Assembly (NCBI RefSeq): GCF_024679245.1
Contig: NC_090178.1
Span: 23,654,703-23,718,702 of the forward strand
DNA from: Pseudorasbora parva
Lineage: Eukaryota; Chordata; Actinopteri; Cypriniformes; Gobionidae
Direction of reading: 5' to 3'
DNA: 64,000 nt
The translations under genes and the position numbers were made by a program. The notes beneath the pieces are model-generated. The model was not told the origin of the DNA. It was given only the letters and a program-made list of their open reading frames with translations, and did not search any database. Positions 44,281-58,121 of this stretch are shown here, in pieces. Within the stretch, counting starts at the first letter, position 1. Each line of letters begins with the position of its first letter.

Positions 44281-45851
44281 CAGGTCCTTCTGAAAAAATT
44301 AGCATATGTGATAAAAGTTACATTATTTACATAAAATATACATTATTTTCCATAATGTAATGATAAAAATTAAACTTTCATATATTTTAGATTCATTGCA
44401 CACCAACTGAAATATTTCAGGTCTTTTATTGTTTAAATACTGATGATTTTGGCAAGCAGCTCATGAAAACCAAAAAAATCTATTAAAAAAAATGCATATT
44501 TCATCCGACCAATAAAAGAAAAGTGTTTTTAGTGCAAAAAAAAGTCAACCTTCAAATAATTATGTTCAGTTATGCACTCAATACTTGGTCAGGAATCCTT
44601 TTGCAAAAATGTCTGCTTCAGTGCGGCGTGGCATGGAGGCGATCAGCCTGTGGCACTGCTGAGGTGTTATGGAGGCCCAGGATGCTTCGATAGTGGCCTT
44701 AAGCTCATCCAGAGTGTTGGGTCTTGCGTCTCTCAACTTTCTCACATATACCACAGATTCTCTATGGGGTTCAGGTCAGAAGAGTTGGCAGGCCAATTGA
44801 GCACAGTAATACCATGGTCAGTAAACCATTTACCAGTGGTTTGGGCACTGTGAGCAGGTGCCAGGTCGTGCTGAAAAACTAAATCTTCATCTCCATAAAG
44901 CTTTTCAGCAGATGGAAGCATGAAGTGCTCCAAAATCTCCTGATAGCTAGCTGCATTGACCCTGCCCTTGATAAAACACAGTGGACCAACACCAGCAGCT
45001 GACATGGCACCCCAGACCATCACTGACTGTGGGTACTTGACACTGGACTTCAGGCATTTTGGCATTTCCTTCTCCCCAGTCTTGATTTCCGAATGACATG
45101 AAAAATTTGCTTTCATCCGAAAAAATACTTTGGACCACTGAGCAGCAGTCCAGTGCTGCTTCTCTGTAGCCCAAAGTGCCTTGACCTGGAGAAATGCGGC
45201 ACCTGTAGCCCATTTCCTGCACACGCCTGTACACGGTGGCTCTGAATGTTTCTACTCCAGACTCCACTGCTTCCTCAGGTCCCCCAAGGTCTGGAATCGG
45301 TCCTTCTCCACAATCTTCCTCAGGGTCCGGTCACCTCTTCTCATTGTGCAGCGTTTTTTGCCACACTTTTTCCTTCACACAGACTTCCCACTGAGGTGTC
45401 TTGATACAGCACTCTGGGAACAGCCTATTCGTTCAGAAATTTCTTTCTGTGTCTTACCCTCTCGCTTGAGGGTGTCAATGATGGCCTTCTGGACAGGGTC
45501 GGGTTCGGCAGTCTTACCTATGATTGCGGTTTTGAGTAATGAACCAGGCTGGGAGTTTTTAAAAGCCTCAGGAATCTTTTGCAGGTGTTTAGAGTTAATT
45601 AGTTGATTCAGATGATTAGGTTAATAGCTCGTTTAGAGAACCTTTTCATGATATGCACATTTTTTGAGATAGGAATTTTGGGTTTTCATGAGCTGTATGC
45701 CAAAATCATCAGTATTAAAACAATAAAAGACCTGAAATATTACAATTGGTGTGCAATGAATCTAAAATATATGAAAGTTAAATTTTTTATCATTAGATTA
45801 TGGAAAATAATGAACTTTTATCACATATGCTAATTTTTTGAGAAGGACCTG
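44281..45851 (-). mobile_element. Tc1-like transposon with ~190-bp inverted repeats
   Basis: CAGGTCCTTCTGAAAAAATT at the left and TTTTTTGAGAAGGACCTG at the right, flanked by TA (44279-44280, 45852-45853). The inverted repeats extend to about 44470 and 45680. Encodes a decayed transposase on the minus strand. Confidence 0.92.
44560..45560 (-). pseudogene. Tc1-like transposase, decayed
   Basis: N-terminal helix-turn-helix region lies at 45560-45270 and middle part at about 45270-44950 in two frames (VEKDRFQTLGDLRKQW, VETFRATVYRRVQEMGYRC). The longest frame (45224-44742) carries VMVWGAMSAAGVGPL, the second catalytic Asp in FQHDLAPAHSAQTTGKW and the C-terminal acidic residue in DLNPIENLW. The expected first Asp is in SIFSDESKF. 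Frame changes between the blocks and stops after IENLWYM make it inactive. The preserved blocks are close to family consensus in pattern, suggesting a fairly young insertion. Confidence 0.82.
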
Positions 45852-46518
45852 TACTTCACTATCTGAAATTCACCGGCCTGCCGACGGGCTTCTGTTTTGG
45901 TAGCCTGTCTGGAAAACACATAGCCCCGGGACTACTATCACATATAAAAAGACGTTTTACTCACATAAGCGTGTTGCACTACCTGTCGGATCCAATATAG
46001 AAGGCGCAGCACTGTGTTTTAATCTCAATATGTCTGCCAATCCAGATCTAAAACATGTTTACAAACGATTCGGCGGTGAAATGAAGCAAACAAGCGTACA
46101 TGTCTTCCCCACGTGAGCTGGAACTTCATTAAAAATAAATGAAGTATCACACATTCCTAATATTAGGATCCGAAAGAAGCTTATGCAGCGACTGTGTTCT
46201 TCCACCACCAGGAACAGCGCAATATCTTGCTATCTTCTTCGGCATGTTTATTGCTGCTAGCTGGCGTTATCCGAACAGCTCCATGAGTCGGTGGGCAGGA
46301 CTACTGAATTAGACGCACTGTAGAGGCGGTATTTCGCAACAGATGACGTCAAGATGCGCACATGATTTTTTTCTGGGCCTGGTGTCTATAAAAGCTTTTC
46401 TTTGACTAACAATTAAGTTTTAAGCCCTGAAATTTACTGGATATTCTTATCTTACCATGACCTATTATATATTAAAATCTCAAGGGAAAGTTGATTTCTC
46501 AATTCATCATCCCTTTAA

Positions 46519-48214
46519 AATCAAAGTGTTAGAAATGTTTTAAACATCAGTGCATATTTAAAAAATAATAATACATTTTTACTATTAAATCAAATGAATT
46601 ATATATTTTTTTTTATCCCATCATATGTTAATCAATTAACATCATTTTTTGAAAGCCAAGTAAAAAAAAAAGTGTTTTAATTTTCTCTAAAAGCCAAATT
46701 AAGCAGCCATTCTGAAAATTAAAATGTCCAGTTCTAAACTTTCCACTAACCATTTATCTGAAATTTGCTGGTAGCTCCTCTTATCACGAGCACAAGCCTC
46801 GTATACACAAGGGACCTCATAGATCCTTTCATTTTTTTCCCAAGGCAGAACTGCGCCATGGATACATTCATCTGTGCCTTTTGTTTGTGTGTGTGCTCCT
46901 GTGCCTCCCCATAACTGTGCCGGTACCCCTGCATACAACGGATGTATAGAACCTTTTGTACCTCATTTTTCGAGAGGAAATGTCGCTCCATCTTCCCCCC
47001 CTTGGTTGGCCCCTCACGGGTAATGCCTGATTGACCAAAGCACCTCTTAAAGGGGTCAAAGGGCAGACAAAACAGTCTGGTGTCATGGCAACCTGACTCT
47101 CAGCAACCAGAATGATAGGGAAGGCAGGGAGGGCTTTGAACAGGCTGTCCGTCAAATTATTTTCAAATCCCTCTTCTGGTTTTCAGATAGGAACACACAG
47201 ACAAATAGCAACACACAAATGTCAAAGTGGGATGATTGACAAGCATTTTGTAAAGCACTGAGAGTAAAGAGAATGACGACTCTAAATAAACAAAATAAAT
47301 GTAGTAAATATAATATTTAAAATAATAAATGGCAAATATGACATAAAATAATAAATGGCAAATATACATAAACATATCCAGCACACATCAAAAGTATATA
47401 AGTAAATTCATCACAATGCACATATTTTCATTATTTGCTTATTTTACTTTACATAAAGACAGTGCATAACTGTCAAAACTTTTTTGTATATTTTTTGATT
47501 GTAATGCCACTTTTCCTGCATCAAATATTGTGCATTTGGCCCCTTTAACTCACAACCAATTGCCTCATTTAAGTATTTATTTTTTCTCTCACCACTCCTG
47601 GATATACAGTTTTCCTATTTCCTGAACAATAATGTCTTATTCTTCAATATTGACTTTTATTATCTAATTTATGTTTCTCTGCTGCTGTGCAGCAATGTAT
47701 AATTTTGTATCACGCTGCCAAATAATGTGACCTCACAACATATGACCAACAGCATGCGAGATGTTGTCAATTAATTCAGGAAAAAGAGCAGGGAAAAAGA
47801 GGCTAAAGCTGTTGCAGAGTACATTTCCATTGACTAACACTTACCCTAAACCTATTTATGCATGTCTATGGCAAGCAAGTGATCCCTCCCTAGATGGATT
47901 TGGGCACAGTACCGGGTGAGTTCACAGTTCTTTGTGTTCAGTGGATAAATGGAAGGCAAATGCATTCAGATCAATACTATGCCATGAGAGGGGCCCAAGA
48001 GTGTGTGAGAGAGGAGGGGGAATTGGTGAAATTGGACAATGGAGCCACTGATTAATCATTCCTGTGCTGTTATTGACTTTCTGTTAAAGGGGTGAGTCAG
48101 AACCAAATTTATGTGAATGTGCATGTGCGTGTGTGTTTACTTTCCTATACTTCGGGTACAAATTGGTTTGCATTGTACTAAATCTGATAAACTCTTTAAG
48201 CATGCCCTCAGAAA
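46519..48214. other. Unassigned DNA, one GC-richer block
   Basis: 46700-47160 is GC-richer and non-repetitive, with an X-box-like site at 47080, and may be conserved non-coding sequence. The rest is AT-rich. No exon assigned. Confidence 0.3.
47080..47093. promoter_or_regulatory. RFX X-box-like motif
   Basis: GGTGTCATGGCAAC matches 12 of 14 positions of GTTGCCATGGCAAC. Confidence 0.4.
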
Positions 48215-49115
48215 CATTATGCAAAGCTAAATTACAGCAGCCATTACTTCATTCTTCAGTGTCACATGATCGTTCAGAAATCCTTCTAATATGCTGATTT
48301 GGCGCTGAAGAAACATTTCTTATTATCGAAAACAGTTTCGCTGCTTAATATTTTTGTGGATGCATTGATATATATTTTTTCCAAGATTTTTTTTTGGTAT
48401 AAATTATAAGTTCAAAGGAACAGCATTTATTATTGGAAATATAAATATAAACTTTACATATGTTGAATTATGAATTGTGTTTAACTGCATATCAGTCGGC
48501 TATTTGTTGAGAAAAGCCTGCAAATGAAGATAATTAAAGACATTGAATTATTGTGGCAAATGAGTAAAGCATTGACGAATACATGTTATTTCTGGTTTTA
48601 GAAGTCAACTCTATATTTTTAGTAGATTAAAGATTTATTAATGGGAAAAAAACAGAATAACACTTCCCCAATCAAAAGACAAAAAAGTGATTACAGTGGT
48701 TTATTTTGACATATTGCTACTGTGATCTGCCATCTGATCTCTAAAGATACCACCAAACTATTAAAATAATCATATAAATATGCATATAGAAGGACCACTT
48801 TGGCAATCATGGATAGTAAAAGGACTATTGAGCCTAATGTATGTCCTATTTACACTTGACTCCAGTGAACTAACTGCTGATTTGCTGTTTAATAAATACT
48901 TCTTCTTAATATCAATGTTAACAACATTTGTGATGCATTATTATTATTATTATATTTTAATACAGGATTCTTTGATGAAAATGAAAAAGGAATAGCATTT
49001 ATTCGAAATGTTTGTAATATTATAAATGTCTTTACTGTGACTCCTTGCTGAATAAAAGTATTAACTTGCTTTAAAAAAATTACTAACCACAAACTTTTGA
49101 ATGGTAGTGTATATG
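48215..49115 (+). repeat. Family A copies flanking an inverted match to 43240-43595
   Basis: 48215-48450 and 48880-49115 are family A copies on the plus strand; 48515-48878 is the reverse complement of 43240-43595. The block looks like a long family member plus a second insertion. Confidence 0.7.
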
Positions 49116-49399
49116 TTAAATTTATCATAATTTTCCCCAAATGTATGTGATATTTTGGAAGGCGTCTAAATGTTATTTCACACAGGATGAAGAGTTTGAC
49201 TGTGTGTTAACAGCACATGATAATGGGAATCCCATGGGGGGTTAAATACAGACACATATCAGCCTACCAGACACAACACAGGAGGTCGTTGGTCAAGAGC
49301 TGGGGGGAAGGTACGTGTCACATTTCCCTGGCTTTGACATCTGACCTTCCGGCTGTGACCTTGTACATTGTCTGAGAGGGCAGACAGAGCACAGCTAAG
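49116..49399. other. No recognisable gene
   Basis: Spacer between a family A repeat and the LINE; nothing assigned. Confidence 0.3.
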
Positions 49400-50960
49400 C
49401 ACAAAAAAGTTATCTTTGAAAAATTGTAGTCAGGACTTAAGCTTCTAACCAATGCTGCACCTCAGTGCTCAATACTTGATCTAAGTGCTGCGTTTGACAC
49501 CATTGACACTATGGATCATGACATACTATTAGTTTGATTGCAAAATTACAATTAGCATTAGGTTAGTTCAGATCATATCTATCTAATCATTACCATTTAG
49601 TTTTTTAAATGTAGAATCATCCAAGTTAATGTCGGTCAATTATGGAGTGCCACAAGGCTCTGTTCTAGGCCTCTTGGTAATACTAGAAAACATGGAATTA
49701 GTTTCCATTTCAGGCGGATGATAGCCAGTTATACATTTCATCACAACTAGATGAAATCTCTAAATTATCCAAGTTGACAGAGTGTATTAAAGATATAAAA
49801 TAGTGGATTACCAGAAATTTGCTTTTATTAAATCAGGTTAAGACGGATGTATTATTTATTAGACCAAAAATCTGTAGAATCTCTTAGAATACACTTTGCA
49901 TCCAGACGGATGTACTGTTACTTCCTCTACAGTTAAATACCTGGGTGTTATATCAGACAGCAACTTCTCGATAATCACATTTCAAAAGTTAGAAAATCGG
50001 CCTTCTTCCAACATATATATTTCTGATGCAGAAAAGATAGTTCATGCATTCATGACCTCTAGACTGGACTGCTATAATGCTATATTAGGTGGTTGTCCTG
50101 CATGCTGCATCCTCAAAAAACAAGCTACTGTCAGTCCAAAATGCAGCTTCTAGAATTCTTGACGGGGTCAAGAAAATATGATCATATAACCCCGACTTAA
50201 ACATCTTTACACTGGTTACCTATTAAGTTTTGTATCGATTACAAAGTATTGCTACTGACCTATAAGCCGTGAATGGTTTAGCTCCTGTGTATTTAACTGA
50301 TCTTCTATCACCCTACAATCCATCACACTCTTTATAACTTAGAATATCCAAGTCCAATAAACGCGGGAGGGTGTTTTCGTATTTGGCTCCTAAACTCTGG
50401 AATAGCCTTTCTGTGGCTCAGACACACCAGTTTAATTCTAGATTACAGATGATATCTTTCACTAAGCATTCACATAATTCACCTCATAGCCTTACACTCC
50501 AGTTATATCAGATAAAATGAACATGATTATTTTTGCCTGAAATATCGGCAGCAATATAATTATTTTACACTTGTTTTTCTGTCTCTACCTTGTGATGCCC
50601 ATCCTGAGGTAAGCAGACGCCAGCTCCAGTTTGAATCAAGCATCTTACAAAGATTTCAGATGCCCTTAACACCTGTGAAGAGAAGACAGAAACCCCTGTG
50701 AGGACTTCAGATGACACCAACTCTGAATCAACACGCACCACTGCCAAATTTCCTACATATTGTAATCATTATGATCACAACTTGTAATAATTGCTTTAAT
50801 GAGATCATTGTTTCTGTCTAAATGAATACATGATATTAGCTAACTGCATGATTTGTATTATCTAAGAACAGTAGCTTTTGACATAAGGGACATTACTTTG
50901 ACAGTCACCTCTGATAAAAGATGACTAAATTGCTATTTCTCTTGTTCTCTGTTAAATATC
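49400..50960 (+). pseudogene. L2/CR1-like LINE reverse transcriptase, 5'-truncated and decayed
   Basis: Recognisable RT blocks in shifting frames: LSAAFDTID (motif A), YGVPQGSVLG (motif B), QADDSQLYIS (motif C, the catalytic ADD), STVKYLGV, then SDAEKIVHAFMTSRLDCYNA and ILGGCPA. Further on, HLHWLPIK-, YKVLLLTYKALNG- and SPYNPS-like pieces occur to about 50480, followed by a 3' untranslated tail to roughly 50960. Many stops and frameshifts. No endonuclease part. The family copies itself through an RNA intermediate; this copy is dead. Confidence 0.8.
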
Positions 50961-51489
50961 TCTTAAATTTTACTCTTGATAAACATCTATCACATCAATT
51001 TTAACCGGTTAACTGCACAACCATTCAAATCCACTGGCGGAAAATCCAGTCAGACTGAAATCTACAGCTTGGTGTTACGCCAACAAACAAGTTTAAAATG
51101 TGACTCTTTTTCCAGAATTCAAGTAATTAATGCACACAAAAACACAAAGCAGTTGAGAAGCTTTCAACATAGGAAATACTACTGCTGAAGTGCTATCAAA
51201 AACCATTTAAGAGCCAAACATGCACTCACTGTGACCAATCCAACAAGTAAAACTAAATACATCATACTACAAACCAAACCTACTTATCTAGTACATTTTT
51301 TTACCATGTTTTCTATTAATCTTCACCTTGAACTTGAACAATGCACAAGTGTTTACGCTTGATCTGTTTCTTGACCTTTCTTTGCTCTAAGCAAACATCT
51401 TGAGGAGGGGAACCATGGTTACGGCTTTCATCTTAAAGTGTAGTTCCTCTACAGCTGCCTTTTAACCAACCATATCATCACTTTCACAT
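50961..51489. other. No recognisable gene
   Basis: Non-repetitive spacer; GGGAACCATGGTTACGG near 51407 is a weak X-box-like palindrome only. Confidence 0.3.
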
Positions 51490-51790
51490 TACAGTCCCTC
51501 AAATATTTTTCTAATTATTTTTTAAAAAATCAGCAAGGATGCAATAAAATATTCAAAAAGGAGCAGTAAACAAATTGTATTTTTCTTTTTTTAAATAATT
51601 GCTGCACGCTGTTCATTTGAACTTTCTATTCAAAGAATCCTGACAAAAATGTATCAAGGTTTCCAGCAAAATATTAGGCAGCCCATTGTTTTCAAAATTG
51701 ATTTGCCGCAATAAGAAATCTCTCTTGAGCAGCAAATCATCATATTAAAATTATTTCTGAAGACTGGAGCAATTATGCTTTTAACAAATG
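51490..51790 (-). repeat. Repeat family A copy
   Basis: CAGCAAGGATGCAATAAAAT, TTTCCAGCAAAATATTAGGC and TTGAGCAGCAAATCATCATA are the complement of the family A core. Confidence 0.7.
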
Positions 51791-52789
51791 ATTGAAGGCC
51801 TAATAAAACAAAGATGAGATGTATTGGACTAGATGTCTAAGCTGGTCACAGTCCTCCAAGAAGGAAACAGCCTAAATCTACATAGTTTAAACATTAAGGC
51901 AATTGTTGTCTTCTCATGTAACAAATCTCAAAGATTGAGTCCTAGATTTTGATATTGCAACAATAAACGCAAGATTAATACCGTAGTTGATTAGCCAAAT
52001 CTAAACATAACAATTTATTATTCATTTATTTCAGATGTTAATATTCAGTTGACAGTTTCATATTTTCTTCCCCTTTTAAATCAGGTAATGGACTAAAATA
52101 CAAATTGAATCCTTTGAGACGCTTCCTCTCTTTCCCTGATTCCCAGAAGCTTTATATTGCCAGATTCCCAGAAGCTTTATATTGCACATATTGAGCTTTA
52201 GGGACAGAGTGTGACATAAATACAATTTTTTGGGAGCGCACACACCAACAAATAAGAGCAGTATAACAACCTGGACAGTGTAGGATTAGAGGATAAGATA
52301 GCAGAGACAGGCAGGAGATAGGGATGCGAACATGAACAAGGAGCAGACACAGATGGGAGAGAGAAAGGCAAGAAAGAGAAAGGTATTTCCACAAGAAAGA
52401 CAGGGATACGACACAAATAAAAGAGCACAGAGGACACAGAAACAAAAGTACAATGGAAAGCAGGTCTACCCTGAAGCTGCAGGCCATATGTTCAACTGAA
52501 TTTCTAAAGGTTAAAACCAAATATCGGCCTGTTTTTGCTGGTGAATGTGTACATAATACCCCAGTCATGCTTGTGAATCAGTGCACGTGGCTACCTGTGA
52601 GGGTTGATGTTGTGCATGGCATATGTCGATGCTGCCTTGGCTATGTTTCCATATATTTTACTTAAATTTATGAATATTTAGTGAATAAAGAAATCCGAAA
52701 AGAACAGTTCACTCAAAAAAGCCAATCGTAAAGTTTTGAAATTACATGATGAATAGTGAGTACTTTTTTGGATGAGAAGAGCACATTAT
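51791..52789. other. No recognisable gene
   Basis: Includes a direct 23-bp duplication (ATTCCCAGAAGCTTTATATT units at about 52139 and 52164) and a purine-rich strip (52300-52450). Confidence 0.35.
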
Positions 52790-53235
52790 CATACCGTTCA
52801 AAGGTTTGGGGTCGATAAGATTCTTAATGTTTTTGAAACAAGTCACTTATCCCTACAAAAGCTGTATTTGTGCTATAAATGTATTTAAGCAATAATACTG
52901 TAAAACACTAATTTGGGGAAATATTCGAAATAAGAAACTTATTAGAAATGAGATCAGATTTAATCGTGTGGTGCAAAGCTGAGGCATTACTCCAGTCTTC
53001 AGTGTCACATGATCATTCAGAAATCAATAAAATTGAGATTTGGTGCTCAAGAAACATGTTGAAAACAGTTGTGCCACTTAATTTTTTTTTATGGAAACCA
53101 TGATATATATTTTTTCAGCATTCTTTAACAAATAAAAAGTTTAAGAAGTAACATTTATCCGTTTATGAATATACTCATTCTTGCTGAATAAAATTACATT
53201 TCTTTAAAAAAAATCTTACTGACCTCAAATGGTAA
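52790..53235 (+). repeat. Repeat family A copy, near full length
   Basis: ACCGTTCAAAGGTTTGGGGT at the left, core CAGTCTTCAGTGTCACATGA, and right end CTGACCTCAAATGGTAATGT. Confidence 0.7.
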
Positions 53236-54035
53236 TGTACTCCCTCTTTACTTTATCAGAGGTACGTGTAATGAGCGGCATCTGGTAATAAGAAAGATTT
53301 CAACATAAATCCTACACAAACACAAGCACCAGACGGCAAGAGTGAAGTGTGCACGTGGTTACATTTATATAACACAAACACACACATACAGCCTTTCCTC
53401 ATTTTCACCCAACCCCCTACACCTCAGTCGTCTTAGCAGGAGAGAGGGGAAACAAAGAAAGAATGAGAGGATGCGTAACAATTTCATGTTGGAAAAGTGA
53501 AGGTTGAAAAATGAAAATTCAGATCTAGATAAAGGAAAAGAAGGGGAAGTGGAGAAGGTGAGAAAACAAGAGAGAATATTGCCAGGGAGGGAGTTTGCTG
53601 AGACAAGCAGCGGCGCTGTGACCTACTAATGCAGAACTGAGGAATTCTCATTGCTGACCCGAAACACATTCCTCTGGACTGCAGATATTAACCCCCACGC
53701 AGCCACTGTCCGCACCCACACGACCGCTTTACACACACTAGCAAACCTCATATACTATCACAGTCAAGACATAATGTAACTGTCACTCGGTCATGCATAC
53801 TAACACTTCTATGTCACCAGCATAGCGCACATACACTGAACACACAATAGCCACTGTACCATTTCTTCTTCAGCAATTTGTAAGTCAGCACTCCAGGTAA
53901 ACACACAGTACTACAGCAGTCAGGCAACTGTTAATTAGCCCCATACTGTCAGCACATTTGACTATGCAGGTGCAGAATATAATCTGAAAAACAGCTCCAC
54001 AGGACATACTGCCTCGGAGTTAAAATGAATTCTTA
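53236..54035. other. No recognisable gene
   Basis: Mixed-composition DNA; purine-rich strip 53440-53590. Nothing assigned. Confidence 0.3.
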
Positions 54036-54240
54036 AAGGGATAGTTCTCTAAAAAAGAAATTCTGTCATAATTTACTAATAATTTCTTTTGTGTAGAAAA
54101 GATTTTGTCAGTCTATTTCTTGGCCACACAAGCAAAGACAGTGGGGTCCAATACTTTCGACCCCATTGACTTTCATTGTGCAAGCAAAAATTGCTAAACA
54201 TTTTTCAATAAAAAAATCATACAGATTGGAATGACATCAG
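54036..54240. repeat. Half of a GATAGTTC fold-back MITE
   Basis: AAAGGGATAGTTCTCTAAAA, TCTGTCATAATTTACT and CCCCATTGACTTTCATTGTG are one arm of the family. Confidence 0.6.
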
Positions 54241-55699
54241 TACTTTAGTATTATATCTATACTTTTATATCAGTCATTAATATTTTGAAGTAGTTTTTAT
54301 TTTTCAGTCTTCATTTTATTTGTAGTTTAAGTTTTAGTCATTTTAATGTGTGCTTTTTTCATTTTTAGTACATTATAATTTTATTTCAGTAGGCCTATTA
54401 TATTTCAATTTCATTTGTAGTTTTAATAGATTTTAGCACTTCAGCTGAAATGTATTTATTTCAATTAGTTTCCAAGGCAAGGTTTTCATCTAATACTCGT
54501 CATCTAGTATTTATTTGCTTAGCTTTGTTTAAATTTAAATGTTTTAATAGTTTTAATTTAACTCTTAACAATAGCACTGAATATAAGGTATATGAGTTTT
54601 TTATTTTATGGAAACCTATCCATTAAAATGTATGATTACATTTGATGAAATTAAGTAACTGAAACACTAACCTGAAAAAAATATACTGAATTAAGGATTG
54701 CATTCAGCATCTCGGGAATCGAATTCAGGAATCACTCAATGAGAACAGTGCATTGAACCCTTTTTTACAATGCACGAAAACAAGCCATTTAAAACTGAAC
54801 TTTAGACCAGATGGTTTTTCAGAAACATACTAAAAAAAAGAAATGTAAGATATATTTTTCGCTCTATTTAACTTACTGCACATCCGCCTGTCATTAAAAA
54901 AAAGCATCAGCCCTCCAACAAATGTCTTAGTTCAGCCTAATTTAGATGGTAAAGGGGGCTGAGATTCGATGAATGAGCTATTAGACATGAGTCACTAAGG
55001 TTACCTAAAATGTGTACACAATATCTAGTAACCACTGCAATTTAGGACAATTAGAAGTATTTACAGGTACATTTGATCGAGGCATATTGTCATTTCTGTG
55101 TAGACATAATAGTAGTCATTTATGTAGAAATAAAATCTTAGGAGCCCATTAAGAATATAGTTTTTCATCTTAATAACAAATGCTGATGGCAAATATATCA
55201 GTTATAAAAACATTATCAGTGGAGGTCCACTATGTCTCTGGGATTTTTTTGTTGTTGTTTTTTTGTTGTTTTGTTTTATCCACAGCTAAATTAATTTTCC
55301 ACATTCTATTCCACAGCGAGAAATTGTAAGACAGGAGGCAGTGCTGATGTCAAACCTATTGATTTCCTGAGCACTTCAGTAAGGGCGGTCTCAAGCAATC
55401 TGAGACACTTCAACATATGGAGAGTCAATGGCCATTATACTGTTTTGTACTGCTAGTTTTATTCAAGACTGGAGCCTCAAGGTGATTTAATTGATGCACT
55501 GAAACTGATGTGGTAGTGTATAAATGCACTAGCGGGCCAATGCAGAATTTAATTTGGAATTTGAGATGGAATAGAAGTTTTGAAACATTAAAATTAATAA
55601 AGAAATAAATATGCTATTATTTAAACAAAAAATATGATTTCCTTCTTTGAAATGAATGTATACTTTTATAGGATGAGTTAAATTAATAAAAGTGATTTA
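54241..55699. other. No recognisable gene
   Basis: AT-rich; TTTAGTTTTAATAG-type low complexity at 54260-54560. No exon or hairpin assigned. Confidence 0.3.
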
Positions 55700-55795
55700 T
55701 ATTGTTAGAAAATATATATTTTATTCATTAATGAATCCTAATGAATGTGACACTGAAGACTGGAGCAATAGCTGATAAAAATTCAGGAATTAACT
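55700..55795 (-). repeat. Repeat family A fragment
   Basis: GTGACACTGAAGACTGGAGC is the complement of the family core. Confidence 0.55.
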
Positions 55796-55999
55796 AACCA
55801 ACTTTAATAATAATGAACTCTCTTCCATTACTACTTTTTACGAACTTGTTTTGTTTTTTATTAAAAAATTTTTTTTGCAAATGTAAAATCCCTTTCACAA
55901 CAAAGGTGAAATGATCATTCAATGATTCAGCACACACAACGGCTCTCCACTTACTCCCAATATCACTCAACATGGGGACAAAAGAGGTGTCAGTCAAAA

Positions 56000-56155
56000 A
56001 ATATCAAGACAAAATTAAAATACTTATTTAAAAAAGTAACTAAAATATTTTGTTTTAAATAATAAAGTAATAAGTTACTTTATAGTTACTTGAAGAAAAT
56101 CTGATTACGTAACTTGTAATGCGTTACTTTTAATGCGTTACCCCAACACTGTGTG
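56000..56155. repeat. AATGCGTTAC repeat end
   Basis: GATTACGTAACTTGTAATGC then GTTACTTTTAATGCGTTACC and CCCAACACTG is the end of a common teleost DNA repeat; partner fragment at 9150-9290. Confidence 0.55.
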
Positions 56156-58083
56156 TATTATATAATATACTAACATAAAAGCAACTGGAACATTCATTCC
56201 TTTGTGGTTTGCCTAACCCAGACCATGCGAACTTGAGAGATCAGGGATGGTCAAACATAATCCATATTCTGTATGAAACTATAACCTAAAACAGACAGTC
56301 GACCAAATACCCCCAAAATTCAATTTCCTCGCTTTGTGGTGTTTCTTCAACATTTTTGACTTTCAAAGGCCAGTTGTTTTATAGTTGCTCATGATTTACT
56401 AGAATGGATTAAGGATAAGAATTTTTTTTTAAGTTTTTTAGAGGTTAGCAGAATATTTAATATAACAATGCACATGGCTTCACATAATTTTCATTTTCCA
56501 GGTCTAGAAAATTTAAAATGAGGCTTTTTCATATATTAAGCCTTTTGAATAAAACATTTTTACTTGTATATTCTTATTTAAATCCTTCATCATTTTAATT
56601 TATCCTGGGGCTCCCCTCGAAGGCTGCTGAGGCCCCCTAGTGGGCCCCAGACCCCTAGACTTATCAGTTCACTCAGAAAGTTTTTTTTAACAGTCTCCAA
56701 TTTCTTGCATGGATTTATGGTGCAGATTGAGGAATAAAGTACTTGAACAGACCCTGTTCAAACATCTTTCCCATTATTTTCTCCTTTATCACTAAACCGG
56801 ATTTTCATCTGTGATTTTAAAGCTTTTAGGCAGTAAAAGGAAGGAATGCACCTTTGCGATTAAATGATACACTGTAAAAAGTTAATGAAAATAGTACTTA
56901 TAGTACTGACAAAAACACACAATTTTAAAGAACATAACAAAAAGTGACTAAAAATAAGTGCCAAAACATAAAAGCTCTCAAATTCATCTTTATAAATTGA
57001 TGTCGAATGCAAACATAATTTTAGTGCTGTTTTTGACTGATAAACTGCCATTACGCTTTTATATGTTGGCGGGAACCATCAGGTTAAAGGCAGTAGAGGA
57101 TAATCACCGTGGAGACAGCTAGGCATGCAGTCAGATATGAGATGTAAAACACATTGGAGAGAGGAAAGCACACTGTACCAAATCATAAGAGGAGAATAAA
57201 ATCACTTTTGTTTTTCACTGTACACTTTTGCATTAATTGGTTTGATAAATCAGCGTTACAGCAGTAAACCTTTTTGCAAGGGCGCAGACGGAGGAAGACA
57301 GACAGTGGGGATGAGGGGTGATGGGAGGAGCGTGGTACGGAGAGAGAAGAGAGGACACCCCAATAAAGGGACTAAGCTACATTTCAAGCCGATTGAGATG
57401 AAACAAAAGTGCCACAAACCGAGGAGGCCAGGATTGACTTTGCATAAAGATCACACTCGCTACAAGTGCAGCAGTCCAGAACTAATTTAACTGATGCAAA
57501 ACGTGAGTACTAAATCTTTTATGGGATCAACTTGAGCGGGCCACATTTTAGCCTTTTGGAGGAGTCCAAAAGGCTACTATTTGAATATTAGTATATGATG
57601 TTAACAATAAAGTCTCGAACAGAAACACACAACCAAAGCTAATACGTGTCGCACAAGAAAACAGAGTGAGCATGAGCGCTGCAGGGATGAAAATGTGATG
57701 GAAGAGGAAGGAAAAGTACTTCAAACAAACACATGGTTCATTTTGCACATAAGGAAGCAGAAAGCAACGTTATAGGCTAACAAAACACCCGGGAAAGATA
57801 TTGGAACACATTAGCAAGAAAAAATAGAAGAACCAGAATAAGACGCGTGAAAAAAGAAGGCAAGAAATGACCAAAACAAAAGCAAAGTGAAAAGCAAAAT
57901 ACCAGCAAGTGTTGGAAAAGAACGGTGGCTTCCTTTCCCCCCGATTTTGCCCACTTCCAGGTCAGCCATCCCTCGTTTCTCCTCTTACGGGTTCCTCTCC
58001 TACTTTACTCTTCTCCCTCTCGTATTTCACGTTTCTGCCAGTCCACTCTCCTCAGTCCTGCTCTCTTCTTTTACCCCCTCCTT

Positions 58084-58121
<38 letters not shown>

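Larger units (their letters stand above)
43830..46518. mobile_element. hAT-like element interrupted by a Tc1-like transposon
   Basis: Left TTAAAGGTGTCATGAACTGG, right TCAATTCATCATCCCTTTAA, an inverted pair. Removing 44281-45851 leaves about 1.1 kb. No coding sequence of its own. Superfamily uncertain. Confidence 0.55.

Noticed and set aside
46690..47160. Overlapping minus-strand frames suggesting a gene
   Set aside because: No domain, no consistent splice sites; kept only as a possible conserved non-coding block.
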